Below, one piece after another: positions 43,721 through 53,152 of a stretch of DNA of 64,000 bases (position 1 is the first letter of the stretch; every line of letters starts with the position of its first letter). Source of the DNA: VAXT01 sp963794605 (lineage in GTDB: Bacteria; Actinomycetota; Thermoleophilia; Gaiellales; Gaiellaceae); assembly GCA_963794605.1 (NCBI GenBank), contig CAWCEN010000002.1, positions 744,001 to 808,000 on the forward strand, in the 5' to 3' direction. A program made the translations under genes and the position numbers. The notes beneath the pieces are model-generated. The model searched no databases. It worked only from the letters and a program-made list of their open reading frames with translations, and was not told where the DNA came from.

Positions 43721-44880
43721 GGGCCGGGCCGGCGCAGCTCGGACTGCTCGGGGCGGCCCGCGAGCAGGGGCTGTTCGTGATCGCGCTCGACCGCGATCCG
43801 ACCGCGCCCGGGTTCCGCTACGCCGACCGGCGGGCGATCATCTCGACCGAGGACGAGCACGGCATCGAGCGACTCGCGTCCGCCGAGCGCGTCGAAGGGA
43901 TCATCGCGCCGGGCATCGACTGGCCGGTTGGCATAGCCGCGCGCGTGGCCGAGCGCCTGGGGCTGCCGCACCCGATTGACGCGTCGGTCGCGAATCGCGC
44001 AGTCTCGAAGCAAAAGCAACGCGAGGCATTGGCGGAGGCGAAGGTGCCGCAGCCGAGCTGGCACATCGTCTCCGAGCCGAAGGATGGACTGCCTGTGCCG
44101 TCGGTCGTCAAGGCGCCGGACCGACAAGGACAGAAAGGCCTGACGCTCGTTCGCTCGGAGGAGGAACTTCCCGCTGCCATCGCGCGGGCAATCGAGGAGT
44201 CACGCAGCGGCGTCGCGATCATCGAGGAGCTCGTCGACGGCCCCGAGGTGACGGTGAACGCGTTCTCGCTGCGCGGCGAGTTCCATCCGCTGACCGTCAC
44301 CGACCGGCTGACGGCCGAGCCGCCCGCATTCGGCGTCGCCTTGGCCCACGTGTGGCCGAGCGAGGCGGGTGGGCAGGCGGCGGAGGTCGCAGAGGCCGCG
44401 GTCAGCGCGCTCGGGATCGAGGATGGCCCCAGCTACACGCAGCTTCGAATCGGGCCCGACGGGCCGCAGGTGATCGAAGTCGCAGCCCGGCTCGGCGGCG
44501 GTCACGACGCGGACCTGGCCAAGCTTGCCCTGGGCGTGGACCTCAACGGCCTGGCGCTCCAGGCCGCGCTTGGCGAGCCGATCTGGTCAGCCGCCCTCCA
44601 GCCGACGCCCGAGGTCGGCGGCGCGGTCGTCCGCTTCCTCGTCCCGCCGGAAGGCGTGCTCGAAGAGGTCGAGGGCGCCGACGAGGCTCGGGCAGTCGAA
44701 GGCGTTCAGGACGTCCGCGTGTACCGCGAGCCGGGCCACGCCTTCGGCCCGTTCCGGCGGGGAGCCGACAGGGCAGGCGCCGTGCTCGCAATCGGCGACA
44801 GCCGCGAAGACGCCCTGGAACGGTCCGACGAGGCTGCGCGTCTCATACGCTTCAAGGTCGGTGCAGAAAGTCTCGTCTGA
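43675..44880 (+). CDS. ATP-grasp domain ligase (PurK/carbamoyl-phosphate synthase-like)
   Basis: A 401-residue ATP-grasp enzyme. The N-terminal Rossmann-like part begins RRLLVLGAGPAQLG. The grasp domain includes VVKAPDRQGQKGLTLV, EELVDGPEVTVNAFS and QVIEVAARLGGGH, which carries the Mg-binding Glu and Asn-equivalent region. The family couples ATP hydrolysis to ligation of a carboxylate with an amine through an acyl phosphate. Its gene overlaps the epimerase end by 46 bases and precedes a sugar aminotransferase, so attachment of an acyl group to an amino sugar is possible. Exact substrate unknown. Confidence 0.78.
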   Translation: MEGPGAATGRRLLVLGAGPAQLGLLGAAREQGLFVIALDRDPTAPGFRYADRRAIISTEDEHGIERLASAERVEGIIAPGIDWPVGIAARVAERLGLPHPIDASVANRAVSKQKQREALAEAKVPQPSWHIVSEPKDGLPVPSVVKAPDRQGQKGLTLVRSEEELPAAIARAIEESRSGVAIIEELVDGPEVTVNAFSLRGEFHPLTVTDRLTAEPPAFGVALAHVWPSEAGGQAAEVAEAAVSALGIEDGPSYTQLRIGPDGPQVIEVAARLGGGHDADLAKLALGVDLNGLALQAALGEPIWSAALQPTPEVGGAVVRFLVPPEGVLEEVEGADEARAVEGVQDVRVYREPGHAFGPFRRGADRAGAVLAIGDSREDALERSDEAARLIRFKVGAESLV

Positions 44881-44893
44881 GAAGAGAGCCACG

Positions 44894-45997
44894 ATGCTTG
44901 GGTTCCAGCCGCCTGCGATCGGCGACGAGGAGATCGAGGCCGTCGCCGAAACCTTGCGCTCCGGCTGGCTGACGACCGGCCCCCGCGCTGCAGAGCTCGA
45001 GCGGCGCTTCGCCGAGTACGTCCAGGCCGAGCACGTGCTCGCGGTCGCGTCCGGGACGGCGGCGCTGCACCTGGCGCTGCTTGCAGTCGGCGTCGGGCCC
45101 GGCGACGAGGTGATCACGACGCCGATCACCTGGCCCGCGACCGCGAACGTGATCGTCCACGCCGGCGCGACCCCGGTCTTCGCCGACGTCCGCGACTCCG
45201 ACCTGAACATCGACCCCGACCGCGTCGGCGAGCTGATCACCGGCAAGACGAAGGCGATCGTCCCGGTCGACCTCGCAGGCCAGCCCGCAGACCTCGACCC
45301 ACTGCTCGCACACGGGATCCCCCTCGTCGAGGACGCGGCGCACGCAGCCGAAAGCGAGTACCGCGGGCGCAAGATCGGCTCGATCGCCGAGGCGACGTGC
45401 TTCTCGCTCTACGCGACGAAGAACGTCGCGGCCGGCGAGGGCGGGCTGATCTCGACGAACGACGCGAAGGTCGCCGGAGCGATCGAGAACCTGCGCCTCA
45501 TGCGCCGCGGCGACGGCTCGCTCTACGACATCGTCGTCCCCGGCTACAAGGCGAACCTCTCCGACGTTCTTGCCGCGATCGCGCTCGTCCAGCTCGACAA
45601 GGTCGAGCGCCACGGGGAGATCCGGCGCCGCCAGTTCGCGCTCTACGACGAGGCGGTCGCCGAGCTCGACGGGATCGAGCCGCTCGCTCGCGACCCGCGA
45701 GACACGCATGCGCACCATCTGTACATCGTCCGGATCGACGCAGATCGCGCCGGCGGCACCCGCGACGAGTACCAGCGGCTTCTCGGAGAGGAGAACATCG
45801 CGACGAGCATCCACTTCCTCCCGGTGCACAAGCTGACCGCGTACCGCGAGCTCTTGCCCGACCAGCCGCCGCTGCCCGTGGCGGAGCGCGCCGGCGCCGA
45901 GATCCTCTCGCTCCCGCTTTCCCCGGCGCACTCGGACGAGGACATCGCGGACGTGATCGCAGCGCTCGGCCGTGTGCACTCTTCCCTGACTCGATGA
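44894..45997 (+). CDS. DegT/DnrJ/EryC1/StrS-family aminotransferase
   Basis: A 367-residue PLP-dependent sugar aminotransferase. SGTAALHLAL (near 54-63) is the phosphate-binding loop, VEDAAHAAESEY includes the Asp for the pyridine nitrogen, and SLYATKNVAAGEGG carries the Schiff-base lysine (about 180). It is paralogous to the gene at 831-1919, with different context. ATG 44894 is 13 bases after the ATP-grasp stop; the longer frame from 44525 reads that gene out of frame. The stop overlaps the next start (ATGA). It aminates a keto-sugar nucleotide, probably from the epimerase-dehydratase upstream. Confidence 0.9.
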   Translation: MLGFQPPAIGDEEIEAVAETLRSGWLTTGPRAAELERRFAEYVQAEHVLAVASGTAALHLALLAVGVGPGDEVITTPITWPATANVIVHAGATPVFADVRDSDLNIDPDRVGELITGKTKAIVPVDLAGQPADLDPLLAHGIPLVEDAAHAAESEYRGRKIGSIAEATCFSLYATKNVAAGEGGLISTNDAKVAGAIENLRLMRRGDGSLYDIVVPGYKANLSDVLAAIALVQLDKVERHGEIRRRQFALYDEAVAELDGIEPLARDPRDTHAHHLYIVRIDADRAGGTRDEYQRLLGEENIATSIHFLPVHKLTAYRELLPDQPPLPVAERAGAEILSLPLSPAHSDEDIADVIAALGRVHSSLTR

Positions 45998-46977
45998 AGC
46001 GTCCGCTGCGCGTCTCGCTGACGCTCCTCGTCACGGGGCTCTGTCTCGCCTACCTGATCTGGAAGATCGACCTCGGCGAGACGCTGCAGGTGATCGCGGA
46101 CGCCAATCCGTGGTACCTCCTGCTCGCGCTGGCGCTGATGCTCGTCACCGTCCTGCCCATGGCCTGGCGCTGGCAGCTACTCCTCAGGGCGAAGCACATC
46201 GACGACAACATCGCCTGGCTGACGCGGGCGTACTTCGTGGCGTACGCCGCAGGGCAGATCCTGCCCACGTCGGTCGGCGGAGACGCGGTTCGCATCTACG
46301 AGACGGCTCGACGCCATCCGGGTCACGGGGACACCGGCGCGGCGACGGTGCTCCTCGAGCGGGCGATCGGGGGCGCCGCCACGCTCGTGCTGGCCGCGGT
46401 CGGCTTCCTGCTCGCGGTCGGCCACTACGACGTCGGCGCCTATCTCTGGATCGAAGCATTCTTCGTCGTTGCGACGATCGTCTTCGGCTTCCTGCTCTTC
46501 TCGCGCCGTGCGCGCCCGCTGCTCAAACTCGGTCGCCCGGTGCTCGCGTGGGTCCGGGTCGACCAGCTCGTCGCGCGCGTCTACTACGCGATGCACTCGT
46601 ACCGGGACCACGTTGGCGTCCTCTTCGCCGTGTTCGTGATCACGCTCTGCATCCAGGCGGTACGCGTGCTGTCCGTCTGGCTGAGCGGCAAGGCCGTGGG
46701 CATCGACCTTTCGCCTCGGCCCTACTACGTGATGGGCCCGCTCCTCTTCCTCGTGATGCTGATCCCGTTCACGATCAACGGGTTCGCCGTTCGAGAGTCG
46801 TTCTTCGTCAGTTTCCTCGGGAAGGTCGGCGTCAGTCCCGATCAGGCTTTCGCTGCCGGGTTCCTCTTCTTCGTGCTCACGATTCTGCTGGCGGCCCCCG
46901 GCGCGGCCATCCTCGCCTGGGAGGGCATGCGCGGGACGAGTCGCCGCGCGCGGATCCCGCGCGAAGCCGATGGCTGA
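45994..46977 (+). CDS. UPF0104/LPG-synthase-TM-like membrane protein (flippase-like)
   Basis: A 327-residue integral membrane protein with about eight hydrophobic helices. The pattern RVSLTLLVTGLCLAYLIWKI at the N-terminus, the central GQILPTSVGGDAVRIY and later NGFAVRESFF mark the lysylphosphatidylglycerol synthase transmembrane/UPF0104 (YbhN, AglD) family. In glycan loci these proteins are thought to move or modify lipid-linked sugars; the mechanism is not established. ATG 45994 overlaps the aminotransferase stop. The 3' end overlaps the GT2 gene by 8 bases. Confidence 0.82.
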   Translation: MKRPLRVSLTLLVTGLCLAYLIWKIDLGETLQVIADANPWYLLLALALMLVTVLPMAWRWQLLLRAKHIDDNIAWLTRAYFVAYAAGQILPTSVGGDAVRIYETARRHPGHGDTGAATVLLERAIGGAATLVLAAVGFLLAVGHYDVGAYLWIEAFFVVATIVFGFLLFSRRARPLLKLGRPVLAWVRVDQLVARVYYAMHSYRDHVGVLFAVFVITLCIQAVRVLSVWLSGKAVGIDLSPRPYYVMGPLLFLVMLIPFTINGFAVRESFFVSFLGKVGVSPDQAFAAGFLFFVLTILLAAPGAAILAWEGMRGTSRRARIPREADG

Positions 46978-47872
46978 ACCGGAAGTGAGCGCGGTCGTCG
47001 TCACGCACAACGCGGCGCCGTGGATCGAGCGCTCGCTCGACAGCCTCCGCGGCACGGGCGCCGAGGTGATCGTCGTCGACAACGCTTCGACCGACGGGAC
47101 GCCCGACCTCGTGCGCGAGCGGTTTCCGGAAGCCCGGGTGATCGAGCAGGAGAACCGTGGGTTCGGCGCCGGCAACAACACGGGCATGCGCGCAGGCTCG
47201 GGCCGCTACTTCCTGCTGCTCAACCCCGACGCCTGGCTCATGGACGATGCACTCGAAGCGCTCGTCGCGTTCGCCGACCGGCATCCTGAGGCCGCGGTCG
47301 TCGGGCCGCGCCTCCTCAACCCGGATGGCACGCTCCAGCGCTCGGTGCGCGGCTACCCGAGCCCGTGGCGGATCGCGACCGAGTACTTCTTCCTGCGCAA
47401 GCTGGCGCCGCACTCACATGCGCTGAACGCGTTCTTCGGCGAGCAGTTCGACCACGAGTCGGTGCGCGAGGCGGAGTACCTCTTCGGCGCGTGCCTGCTC
47501 GTGCGCCGCGAGGCGGTCGACTCGGTCGGCGGCTTCGACGAGGAGTTCTTCCTGATGAGCGAGGAAGTCGACTGGTGCTACCGGTTCCGCCAGGCGGGCT
47601 GGAAGATCCTCTTCTTTCCGGGCGCCGAGGTCACGCACGTGGTCGGCGCGTCGTTGAATCCGCGGCAGTTCAAGGCGATCGTGCGCGGCCACCTGCAGTT
47701 CCTGCGCAAGCACCGCGGGCTGCGCGTTGCGGAGCGGGCCCGGCGCGTGATGCTCTGGGGGCTGCGGGTGCGCGGCGTCTTCTTCCGGGGCGATCGGGGG
47801 CGCGCCTATCGTGAGGCGGCGCAGTGGCTGGGGTCAGGCAACACGGCTTCACTCCTAGAATCGACCCGGTGA
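46970..47872 (+). CDS. GT2-family glycosyltransferase (rhamnosyltransferase-like)
   Basis: A 300-residue cytoplasmic GT-A enzyme. VSAVVVTHNAAPWIERSLDSL is at the start, then VVDNASTDGT and LLNPDAWL as the DxD equivalent. GACLLVRREAVDSVGGFDEEFFLMSEEVDWCYR near 185-215 matches WbbL-type rhamnosyltransferases. It adds one sugar to a lipid-linked intermediate. The start lies inside the previous gene's last codons; its stop overlaps the next gene (GTGA). Confidence 0.87.
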   Translation: MAEPEVSAVVVTHNAAPWIERSLDSLRGTGAEVIVVDNASTDGTPDLVRERFPEARVIEQENRGFGAGNNTGMRAGSGRYFLLLNPDAWLMDDALEALVAFADRHPEAAVVGPRLLNPDGTLQRSVRGYPSPWRIATEYFFLRKLAPHSHALNAFFGEQFDHESVREAEYLFGACLLVRREAVDSVGGFDEEFFLMSEEVDWCYRFRQAGWKILFFPGAEVTHVVGASLNPRQFKAIVRGHLQFLRKHRGLRVAERARRVMLWGLRVRGVFFRGDRGRAYREAAQWLGSGNTASLLESTR

Positions 47873-48946
47873 AGGCGGTCGTCGTCGACGTCGGCTGGGT
47901 CAACGGCCTGGCTGCGATTCGCTCGCTCGGGCGGGCCGGGATCCCGGTCTTCGCGGTGGATCACCGCTCGAGCCCGCTCGGGTTCCGCTCGCGGTACGCG
48001 CAGCCGGTGACCGTCCCCGACCCGCTCGCCGACGAGGACGGCTTCGTCGACGGGGTGGCGCGCCTCGGTGGGCCTGCGGTCGTCTTCCCGACGCACGACC
48101 CGCCTCTGAACGCGCTCGCTCGCCACGCGGATCGGCTCGAGGGGTTCCTGTTCCCGTTTCCGGACTGGGAGCCGGCTCGAGGCGATCCAGGACAAGCGCC
48201 ACCAGCTCGAGACCGCACGCGAGGCCGGCGTCGACATCCCCGAGACGCTGTATCCGGCGACTGCGACCGAGGCGGCTGCGCTTTCGTTTCCAGTTCTCGT
48301 CAAGCCTCAGCATCCCGACGGCTTCAAGCGCACGTTCGGCACGCAGGCCTTTCGCTGCGAGACGAAGGCAGAGCTCGAACGCGCCTTTGCCGACGCGGAG
48401 CCCTTCGGGCCGATGGTGCAGGAGCTCGTCCCCGGCGGCGACGAGGAGCTGTACAGCCTCGGCAGCTACCTGCGCGCGGACGGCGAGCCCCTCGGGCTCT
48501 TCAGCGGGCGCAAGCTGAAGCAGGTTCCGCCGCTCGTCGGCACGTGCCGGGTCGGCGAGGCGGTCTGGGTGCAGGAGGTGGTGGACGCCGGCCTGCGCCT
48601 CCTGAAGGCTCTTGGGTTCTACGGAATTTCACAGGTCGAGTTCAAGCGCGATCCACGCGACGGTCGGTTCAAACTGATGGAGGTCAATCCGCGCCTGTGG
48701 CAGTGGCACGGGCTCGCGGCGGCGTGCGGCGTCGACCTGCCGCTGATCGCGTACCGCGACCTGACCGGGGCCGAGGTCGAGCCGGTCTCGATGAACGGCG
48801 CGAGACGCACGTGGTCGATCTCGCTCATGCCCGGCGAGCGGCCCGAGCTCCAGCGGCCGCCGTACGTGGATGCCGTCTTCGCGCGCGACGACCTCAAGCC
48901 CGGCCTCGTCCACGCGGCGCGGGTTGCGCGAGGGGTGTTCCGGTGA
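47869..48946 (+). pseudogene. ATP-grasp carboxylate-amine ligase-like gene split by a one-base frameshift
   Basis: The N-terminal part reads from GTG 47869 (KAVVVDVGWVNGLAAIRSLG) to FPFPDWE near 48171. The rest continues one base later, from about 48173 (RLEAIQDKRHQLETAREAGV), through FPVLVKPQHPDGFKRTFGTQ and KLMEVNPRLWQWHG to TGA 48944-48946. An extra C at about 48172 explains the break. Joined, the pieces give a continuous ATP-grasp protein with conserved substrate and Mg-binding blocks. It sits between a GT2 and a deacetylase gene with overlapping stops, a context that argues for function. A sequencing or assembly error is as likely as a real pseudogene. Confidence 0.78.
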
Positions 48947-50145
48947 TTTCCGAACGGGTCGAGCGGCGGGCCCGCTGGGTGCTCGACACGATCGGCGCCC
49001 GCGACCTCGGCTTCGGTGACGACGTGCCGTTCACGGCCGAGGCGTGGGAGCAGGTCGACCGCGGCGAGCGACCCGAGGGCGACGACCTCGCGGAGGCGTT
49101 CTTCCACCTCGCTCGGGTCGAGGAGCGAAACGGAGCCCGGGACGAGCACGACCGCTTCCGGGCCGCGTCCTCCTGCCTCGACCCGATCGACCCGCCGCTC
49201 GAGCGGCTGCGGCAGAAACTCGGTGTCGAGCCTCCGCGCTGGGGCGGTGCCCGCTTCGCCGTCGCGTTGACCCACGACGTCGACGTGCCCTGGAAGTGGA
49301 CTCGCAGAGGCGTCAAGGGAGCGGCTGCGAGAGTGAAGAGCGACCTCAAGAATCGGCGGGTTGGGCCGGGGCTGCGCGAGCTGCGCGGCCTCGCCGGCGC
49401 GGCCGTCCACAAGGTGCGCGGAACCGATCCGTACTGGAGCTTCGACCGGATCCTCGAGGACGAGCGGCGTTCGAGCGCGTCATCGACGTTCTTCCTGCTC
49501 GCCGACCACGCGCACGAGTTCGACGGAGCAGCCGCCGAGGCCTACGAGCGGCTTCGGCCGAGGCTCGTCGAGACGCTCCACGAGAAGAACGCCGAGGTCG
49601 CGCTCCACGGCAGCTACTCGGCGGCCGACGACGCTCAACGGCTCGCCGACGAGAAGGAGCGGCTAGAACAGCTCTCCGGCCCCGTCCAGGGCCAGCGCTA
49701 CCACTATCTCCGCGTCGATCCGCACCGCAATCTCGGCTCGCTCGAGGCCGCCGGCTTCGCGTACGACTCGTCGCTCGGCTTCGGTGACGCCGTGGGCTTC
49801 CGGGCCGGAATCGCGCAGCCCTTCCGGCCGTGGGACTTCGATCGGGACGCCCCGCACGACCTGATCGAGGTCCCGCTCGCGGCCATGGACGTGACTCTGT
49901 CCGCGGAGCGCTACCTCAACCTCAGCGTCGAGCAGGCCGGCAAGCGGCTCAGCGCACTTCTCGACTGGGCTGAGATGAACGGAGGCGGGTTCGCGATCCT
50001 GTGGCACTCCGAGCAGTACGACTCGGCGCTTCTGCCAGGGTGGGACGTTCTCTACCGGCGCCTGATGGAAGAGGTCCGGGCTCGTGGTGGGACGTGTCTC
50101 CAGGCCGGGGCCCTTGCGGAGGAGGCGCGCGCGTGGCTGTCGTGA
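48943..50145 (+). CDS. Polysaccharide deacetylase-like (NodB-fold) protein
   Basis: A 400-residue protein. The N-terminal about 95 residues are helical. The NodB-like core begins VALTHDVDVPWKWTRRG with the Asp-Val-Asp metal motif, then TFFLLADHAH and VALHGSYSA, which provide the histidine ligands. Near the end AILWHSEQYD supplies a further His. This TxDVD subtype often occurs with ATP-grasp partners in polysaccharide loci. GTG 48943 overlaps the preceding stop; the frame is open further upstream only because it fuses with the first half of the ATP-grasp gene. Substrate is unknown. Confidence 0.8.
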   Translation: MISERVERRARWVLDTIGARDLGFGDDVPFTAEAWEQVDRGERPEGDDLAEAFFHLARVEERNGARDEHDRFRAASSCLDPIDPPLERLRQKLGVEPPRWGGARFAVALTHDVDVPWKWTRRGVKGAAARVKSDLKNRRVGPGLRELRGLAGAAVHKVRGTDPYWSFDRILEDERRSSASSTFFLLADHAHEFDGAAAEAYERLRPRLVETLHEKNAEVALHGSYSAADDAQRLADEKERLEQLSGPVQGQRYHYLRVDPHRNLGSLEAAGFAYDSSLGFGDAVGFRAGIAQPFRPWDFDRDAPHDLIEVPLAAMDVTLSAERYLNLSVEQAGKRLSALLDWAEMNGGGFAILWHSEQYDSALLPGWDVLYRRLMEEVRARGGTCLQAGALAEEARAWLS

Positions 50146-52226
50146 CGCAGCCGATGCGCGTCTACCGCGTCCGCGCGGGCCGGCTCGGTGCGTCGGCGCT
50201 CTTCCTCGCGTTCGTACTCGCCGCGCCGGCAGCGCTTCTCCTCGGTCGCGCGCTGCCTGCGCACGGGCTCGGCCTCATTCTGCGCCTCGCCGCCGCGTCC
50301 ACGTGCGTGCTGATCGTCCCGGGGGCGATCTTCGTGCGCGCGCTCGGCCGTCCGCACACCTTCGGCGTCGCGATCGCCGCGTCGTTCGCCTGGAGCCTGG
50401 CAGCGCTCGCCGGCGCACTCGCGCTCACGTTCGCCTTCGAGGGGACGATCACGACGACGCTCTGGCTCGTCGCGGGCTTCTCCGTCGTGTTGCTCGTCCC
50501 GGCGCTCCTGCGGGCACCCGTTCGGTCGGAGGAGAGCGAGCGGATCACGATCGCGGGCGTGGCCGCAGCCGCGACCCTGTTCGCCGGCGCAGTGTGGTGG
50601 GCGTCGAACACGGTCTACGGCGACGCGCTCTTTCACCTCGGACGCGTGCGGAAGCTCGAATCGTTCGACCTGACCTCGCTGAGCGTGGTCGACGAGTTCC
50701 GCCAGGGCGGTCTCCATCCGGGCTACGCGTTCCCGCTGTGGCACGCGGGGCTGGCGATGGTCGCGCGCCTCGCTGACGTCGACCCGACGGTCGTCATGCT
50801 GCACCTCCCGGCGATCCTCACGCCGCTCGCGGTCGTGCTCGCCTACGCAGCCGGCGCCGCGCTCTTCCGCTCGTACGGAGCAGGCGTCGCGACGGCCGCC
50901 GCCCAGGTCGGGCTGATCGGCTTCTCCCGGGCCGGAACCGGGTCGTTCGACTTCCTCGCATTGCCGCCGACGGTCGCACGCGCGCTGATCGCTCCCGCGC
51001 TCCTCGCGCTCGTCTTCTCGCTGGTCGCGGGTGGACGGCGGCGCCAGGTGCTCTCGATCTCGGCCGCGTCGATCGCTCTTGCCCTCGTGCATCCGACGTA
51101 CGCGTTCTTCGCCGCAGTCCCGCTCGCGGGCTTCCTGCTCGCACGGGTCATCCTCGCGTGGCCGCTCTGGCGCGAGAACCTGCGCATCGCCGCCTCGCTA
51201 CCGGCCGTGCTCATCCCCGCCGGACTCTTCGCGCTCTGGCTGAAGCCGATCGTCGACGAGACGGTCTCGCACCGGCCCGACGCCGCCGAGCGCCGGCGGG
51301 CGATCCTCCATTACGGGGGTCAGATCGACGTTTTCCACGGGCTGCTCCGGCTGGCTCCGGAGACGATCTCGCGCGGCGGCGCGATTGCCGTTGCGGGTCT
51401 GGTCGCGATCCCGATGGCGGCTCTCGCGGGAACCCGACGCTGGGCCGCGTACGTGCTCGGCGCGTCGCTCGCGGTGCTCGTCGTCGTGCTCGTGCCTTGG
51501 ACATTCGACAGCCTGTCGAACGTGGTGTCGGTCTCGCAGGCGAGGCGCCTCGCGATCTTCCTCCCGATCCCATTCGCGGTCGCGGGGGCGGCGTCCCTGC
51601 TCGGCCGCTACCGGCTCGCCGGCTGCCTGGCCGCGTTCGGCGCCGGCGGCCTGCTCCAGCTCGTGTACCCAGGAGAGTTCTCGTACTTTCTCGTCGTCGG
51701 CGGTCCGCCGTGGCCGGTTTGGCTCGCGCTTGCCGGCGCGGGCGTCGGCCTGATCGCGGCCGCGATCGTCCGCAGGTCGGTGCCCGAGGCCGCGCCCCCG
51801 TGGACCGCCGCCGTAGCGCTTTCCCTCGTCGCGCCCGTCGGGCTGGCCGGCCTTGCCTACGTCAAGCGCGACGAGCCCGACCGCTTCCGACTAACGCCGG
51901 GGCTCATCCACGCCCTGCGGACCAACGTGCCGGCCCGGGACACCGTCTTCTCGGACCTCGAGACGAGCTACCGGATCGAGGCGTACGCGCCCGTCTACGT
52001 GTCGGCCGCCCCGCCGGCGCACGTCGCCGACACGAAAGACAACTACCCGAACGAGCGCCGCGACGACGTGATCAAGTTCCTGAACACGAGCAGCGTCTCG
52101 ATCCCGCGCCGCTATCACGCCCAGTGGATCGTGGTCGCGAAGCGCCGCTTCGACCTGCACCTCGACCTGCCGAAGGTCTACTCCGACACGCGCTTCGACC
52201 TCTACAGGCTCAGCCCGCGTTCCTAA
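50142..52226 (+). CDS. Large multi-pass membrane protein, GT-C-like
   Basis: A 694-residue polytopic protein with about 14 hydrophobic segments up to residue 590, and a soluble C-terminal tail rich in charged residues. The early external loop has NTVYGDALFHLGRVRKLE, and the next FRQGGLHPGYAFPLWHAGLA, a pattern seen in actinobacterial GT-C relatives (DUF6541-like) thought to transfer polyprenyl-linked sugars. The catalytic acidic residue would be in GDALFH. GTG 50142 overlaps the deacetylase stop. It is the last gene of the plus-strand operon and overlaps the convergent M23 gene by 17 bases. Function inferred only from topology. Confidence 0.68.
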   Translation: MTQPMRVYRVRAGRLGASALFLAFVLAAPAALLLGRALPAHGLGLILRLAAASTCVLIVPGAIFVRALGRPHTFGVAIAASFAWSLAALAGALALTFAFEGTITTTLWLVAGFSVVLLVPALLRAPVRSEESERITIAGVAAAATLFAGAVWWASNTVYGDALFHLGRVRKLESFDLTSLSVVDEFRQGGLHPGYAFPLWHAGLAMVARLADVDPTVVMLHLPAILTPLAVVLAYAAGAALFRSYGAGVATAAAQVGLIGFSRAGTGSFDFLALPPTVARALIAPALLALVFSLVAGGRRRQVLSISAASIALALVHPTYAFFAAVPLAGFLLARVILAWPLWRENLRIAASLPAVLIPAGLFALWLKPIVDETVSHRPDAAERRRAILHYGGQIDVFHGLLRLAPETISRGGAIAVAGLVAIPMAALAGTRRWAAYVLGASLAVLVVVLVPWTFDSLSNVVSVSQARRLAIFLPIPFAVAGAASLLGRYRLAGCLAAFGAGGLLQLVYPGEFSYFLVVGGPPWPVWLALAGAGVGLIAAAIVRRSVPEAAPPWTAAVALSLVAPVGLAGLAYVKRDEPDRFRLTPGLIHALRTNVPARDTVFSDLETSYRIEAYAPVYVSAAPPAHVADTKDNYPNERRDDVIKFLNTSSVSIPRRYHAQWIVVAKRRFDLHLDLPKVYSDTRFDLYRLSPRS

Positions 52227-53109
52227 CGGTGAACGCGAAGGAGGCGTGGCCGACGTTCTCCTGCTCGTCGAAGGCATCGACCTGGAGCACGTAGGAGCCG
52301 TTCGCCAGCGTCCGCGTGTCGAACTGGTGCGCGAGGAAGAACTCGTAGCGCCCACGCCGACCGGCCTTGTTCTGGAACGTCCCCGGCGCGTACACGAAAC
52401 TGAAGAGGTTGATCGGCAGGAGGAAGGTCCGGAAGTCGACCGGAGTCTCCCACTTCCTGATCGTGGTCTGGCCCTGGACGATCCGCCAGCGGATCAGAGA
52501 CGGCGTGAAGATGACCTGGTTCCAGGGCAGCGCGAGCGGCATCGGCGAGGTGTCGAACGCCTCGGCCGTGATGTCGACGCTTCCGGTCACGCCCTCTGGG
52601 GGGATCGGCTGTCCGGCCGAGAGGAAGGTCAAGCTCGGGATCTGCGGCACCGTGTCGTCGATGTACGGCGCCAGCCCGCCGAGGTGAAGCGGGTTGATGT
52701 ACGTGCCGTTCTTGTACTCGGCCAGGTGCACGTGCCCCGCCCCGCTGAGGACGTGCCCGATCAGCTGGTGGCGGCGCACTCGCTGGCCCGTGGCGACTGC
52801 GGGCACGACGTGCCAGTACGACAGGAGATGTCCGCCCTTCTTCGGGAAAACGGTGACCGACATCGCCTTCATGCGCACGCGCACGCGTCCGGGCTCGATC
52901 GCGTAGACGGGCGTCCCGTCCTGCGCCCAGATGTCGACGCCGAAGTGGAAGCCCAACTCGGGTCCCGAGAGCCGCGGGTCGTTGAAATACCCGCGGATCG
53001 CATGCTGCTTGTAGAAGGGTCTGATCGGCCACCCGTACGCCGATGCGGTAGCAGGGACGAGCAGCGCGAGAGTGCACAGGGCGAGCAGGAGGCGAAGTGG
53101 GCCGCGCAC
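52210..53109 (-). CDS. Secreted M23-family (LytM-like) peptidase domain protein
   Basis: A 299-residue exported protein with a signal peptide RGPLRLLLALCTLALLVPAT. The M23 core has FHFGVDI (HxxxD), VYAIEPGRV and GHVHLAEYKNG (HxH), so the zinc ligands His-Asp-His appear complete. The second half (about 150-299) is a beta-rich extension of unknown role. M23 enzymes cut peptidoglycan cross-links or act as inactive activators. GTG 53109 gives a clean signal peptide; ATG 53154 is an alternative that would overlap the divergent methyltransferase start in a shared CATG. Confidence 0.8.
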   Translation of the reverse strand: MRGPLRLLLALCTLALLVPATASAYGWPIRPFYKQHAIRGYFNDPRLSGPELGFHFGVDIWAQDGTPVYAIEPGRVRVRMKAMSVTVFPKKGGHLLSYWHVVPAVATGQRVRRHQLIGHVLSGAGHVHLAEYKNGTYINPLHLGGLAPYIDDTVPQIPSLTFLSAGQPIPPEGVTGSVDITAEAFDTSPMPLALPWNQVIFTPSLIRWRIVQGQTTIRKWETPVDFRTFLLPINLFSFVYAPGTFQNKAGRRGRYEFFLAHQFDTRTLANGSYVLQVDAFDEQENVGHASFAFTVRNAG

Positions 53110-53152
53110 GACGCGGAAGTTGTAGCAACGCGGTTCGTTAGGGTGCCGCTTC

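Noticed and set aside
47824..50145. One 773-codon frame joining the first half of the ATP-grasp gene to the deacetylase
   Set aside because: The middle section is an out-of-frame reading of the ATP-grasp core. It is an artefact of the one-base insertion at about 48172, not a fusion protein.
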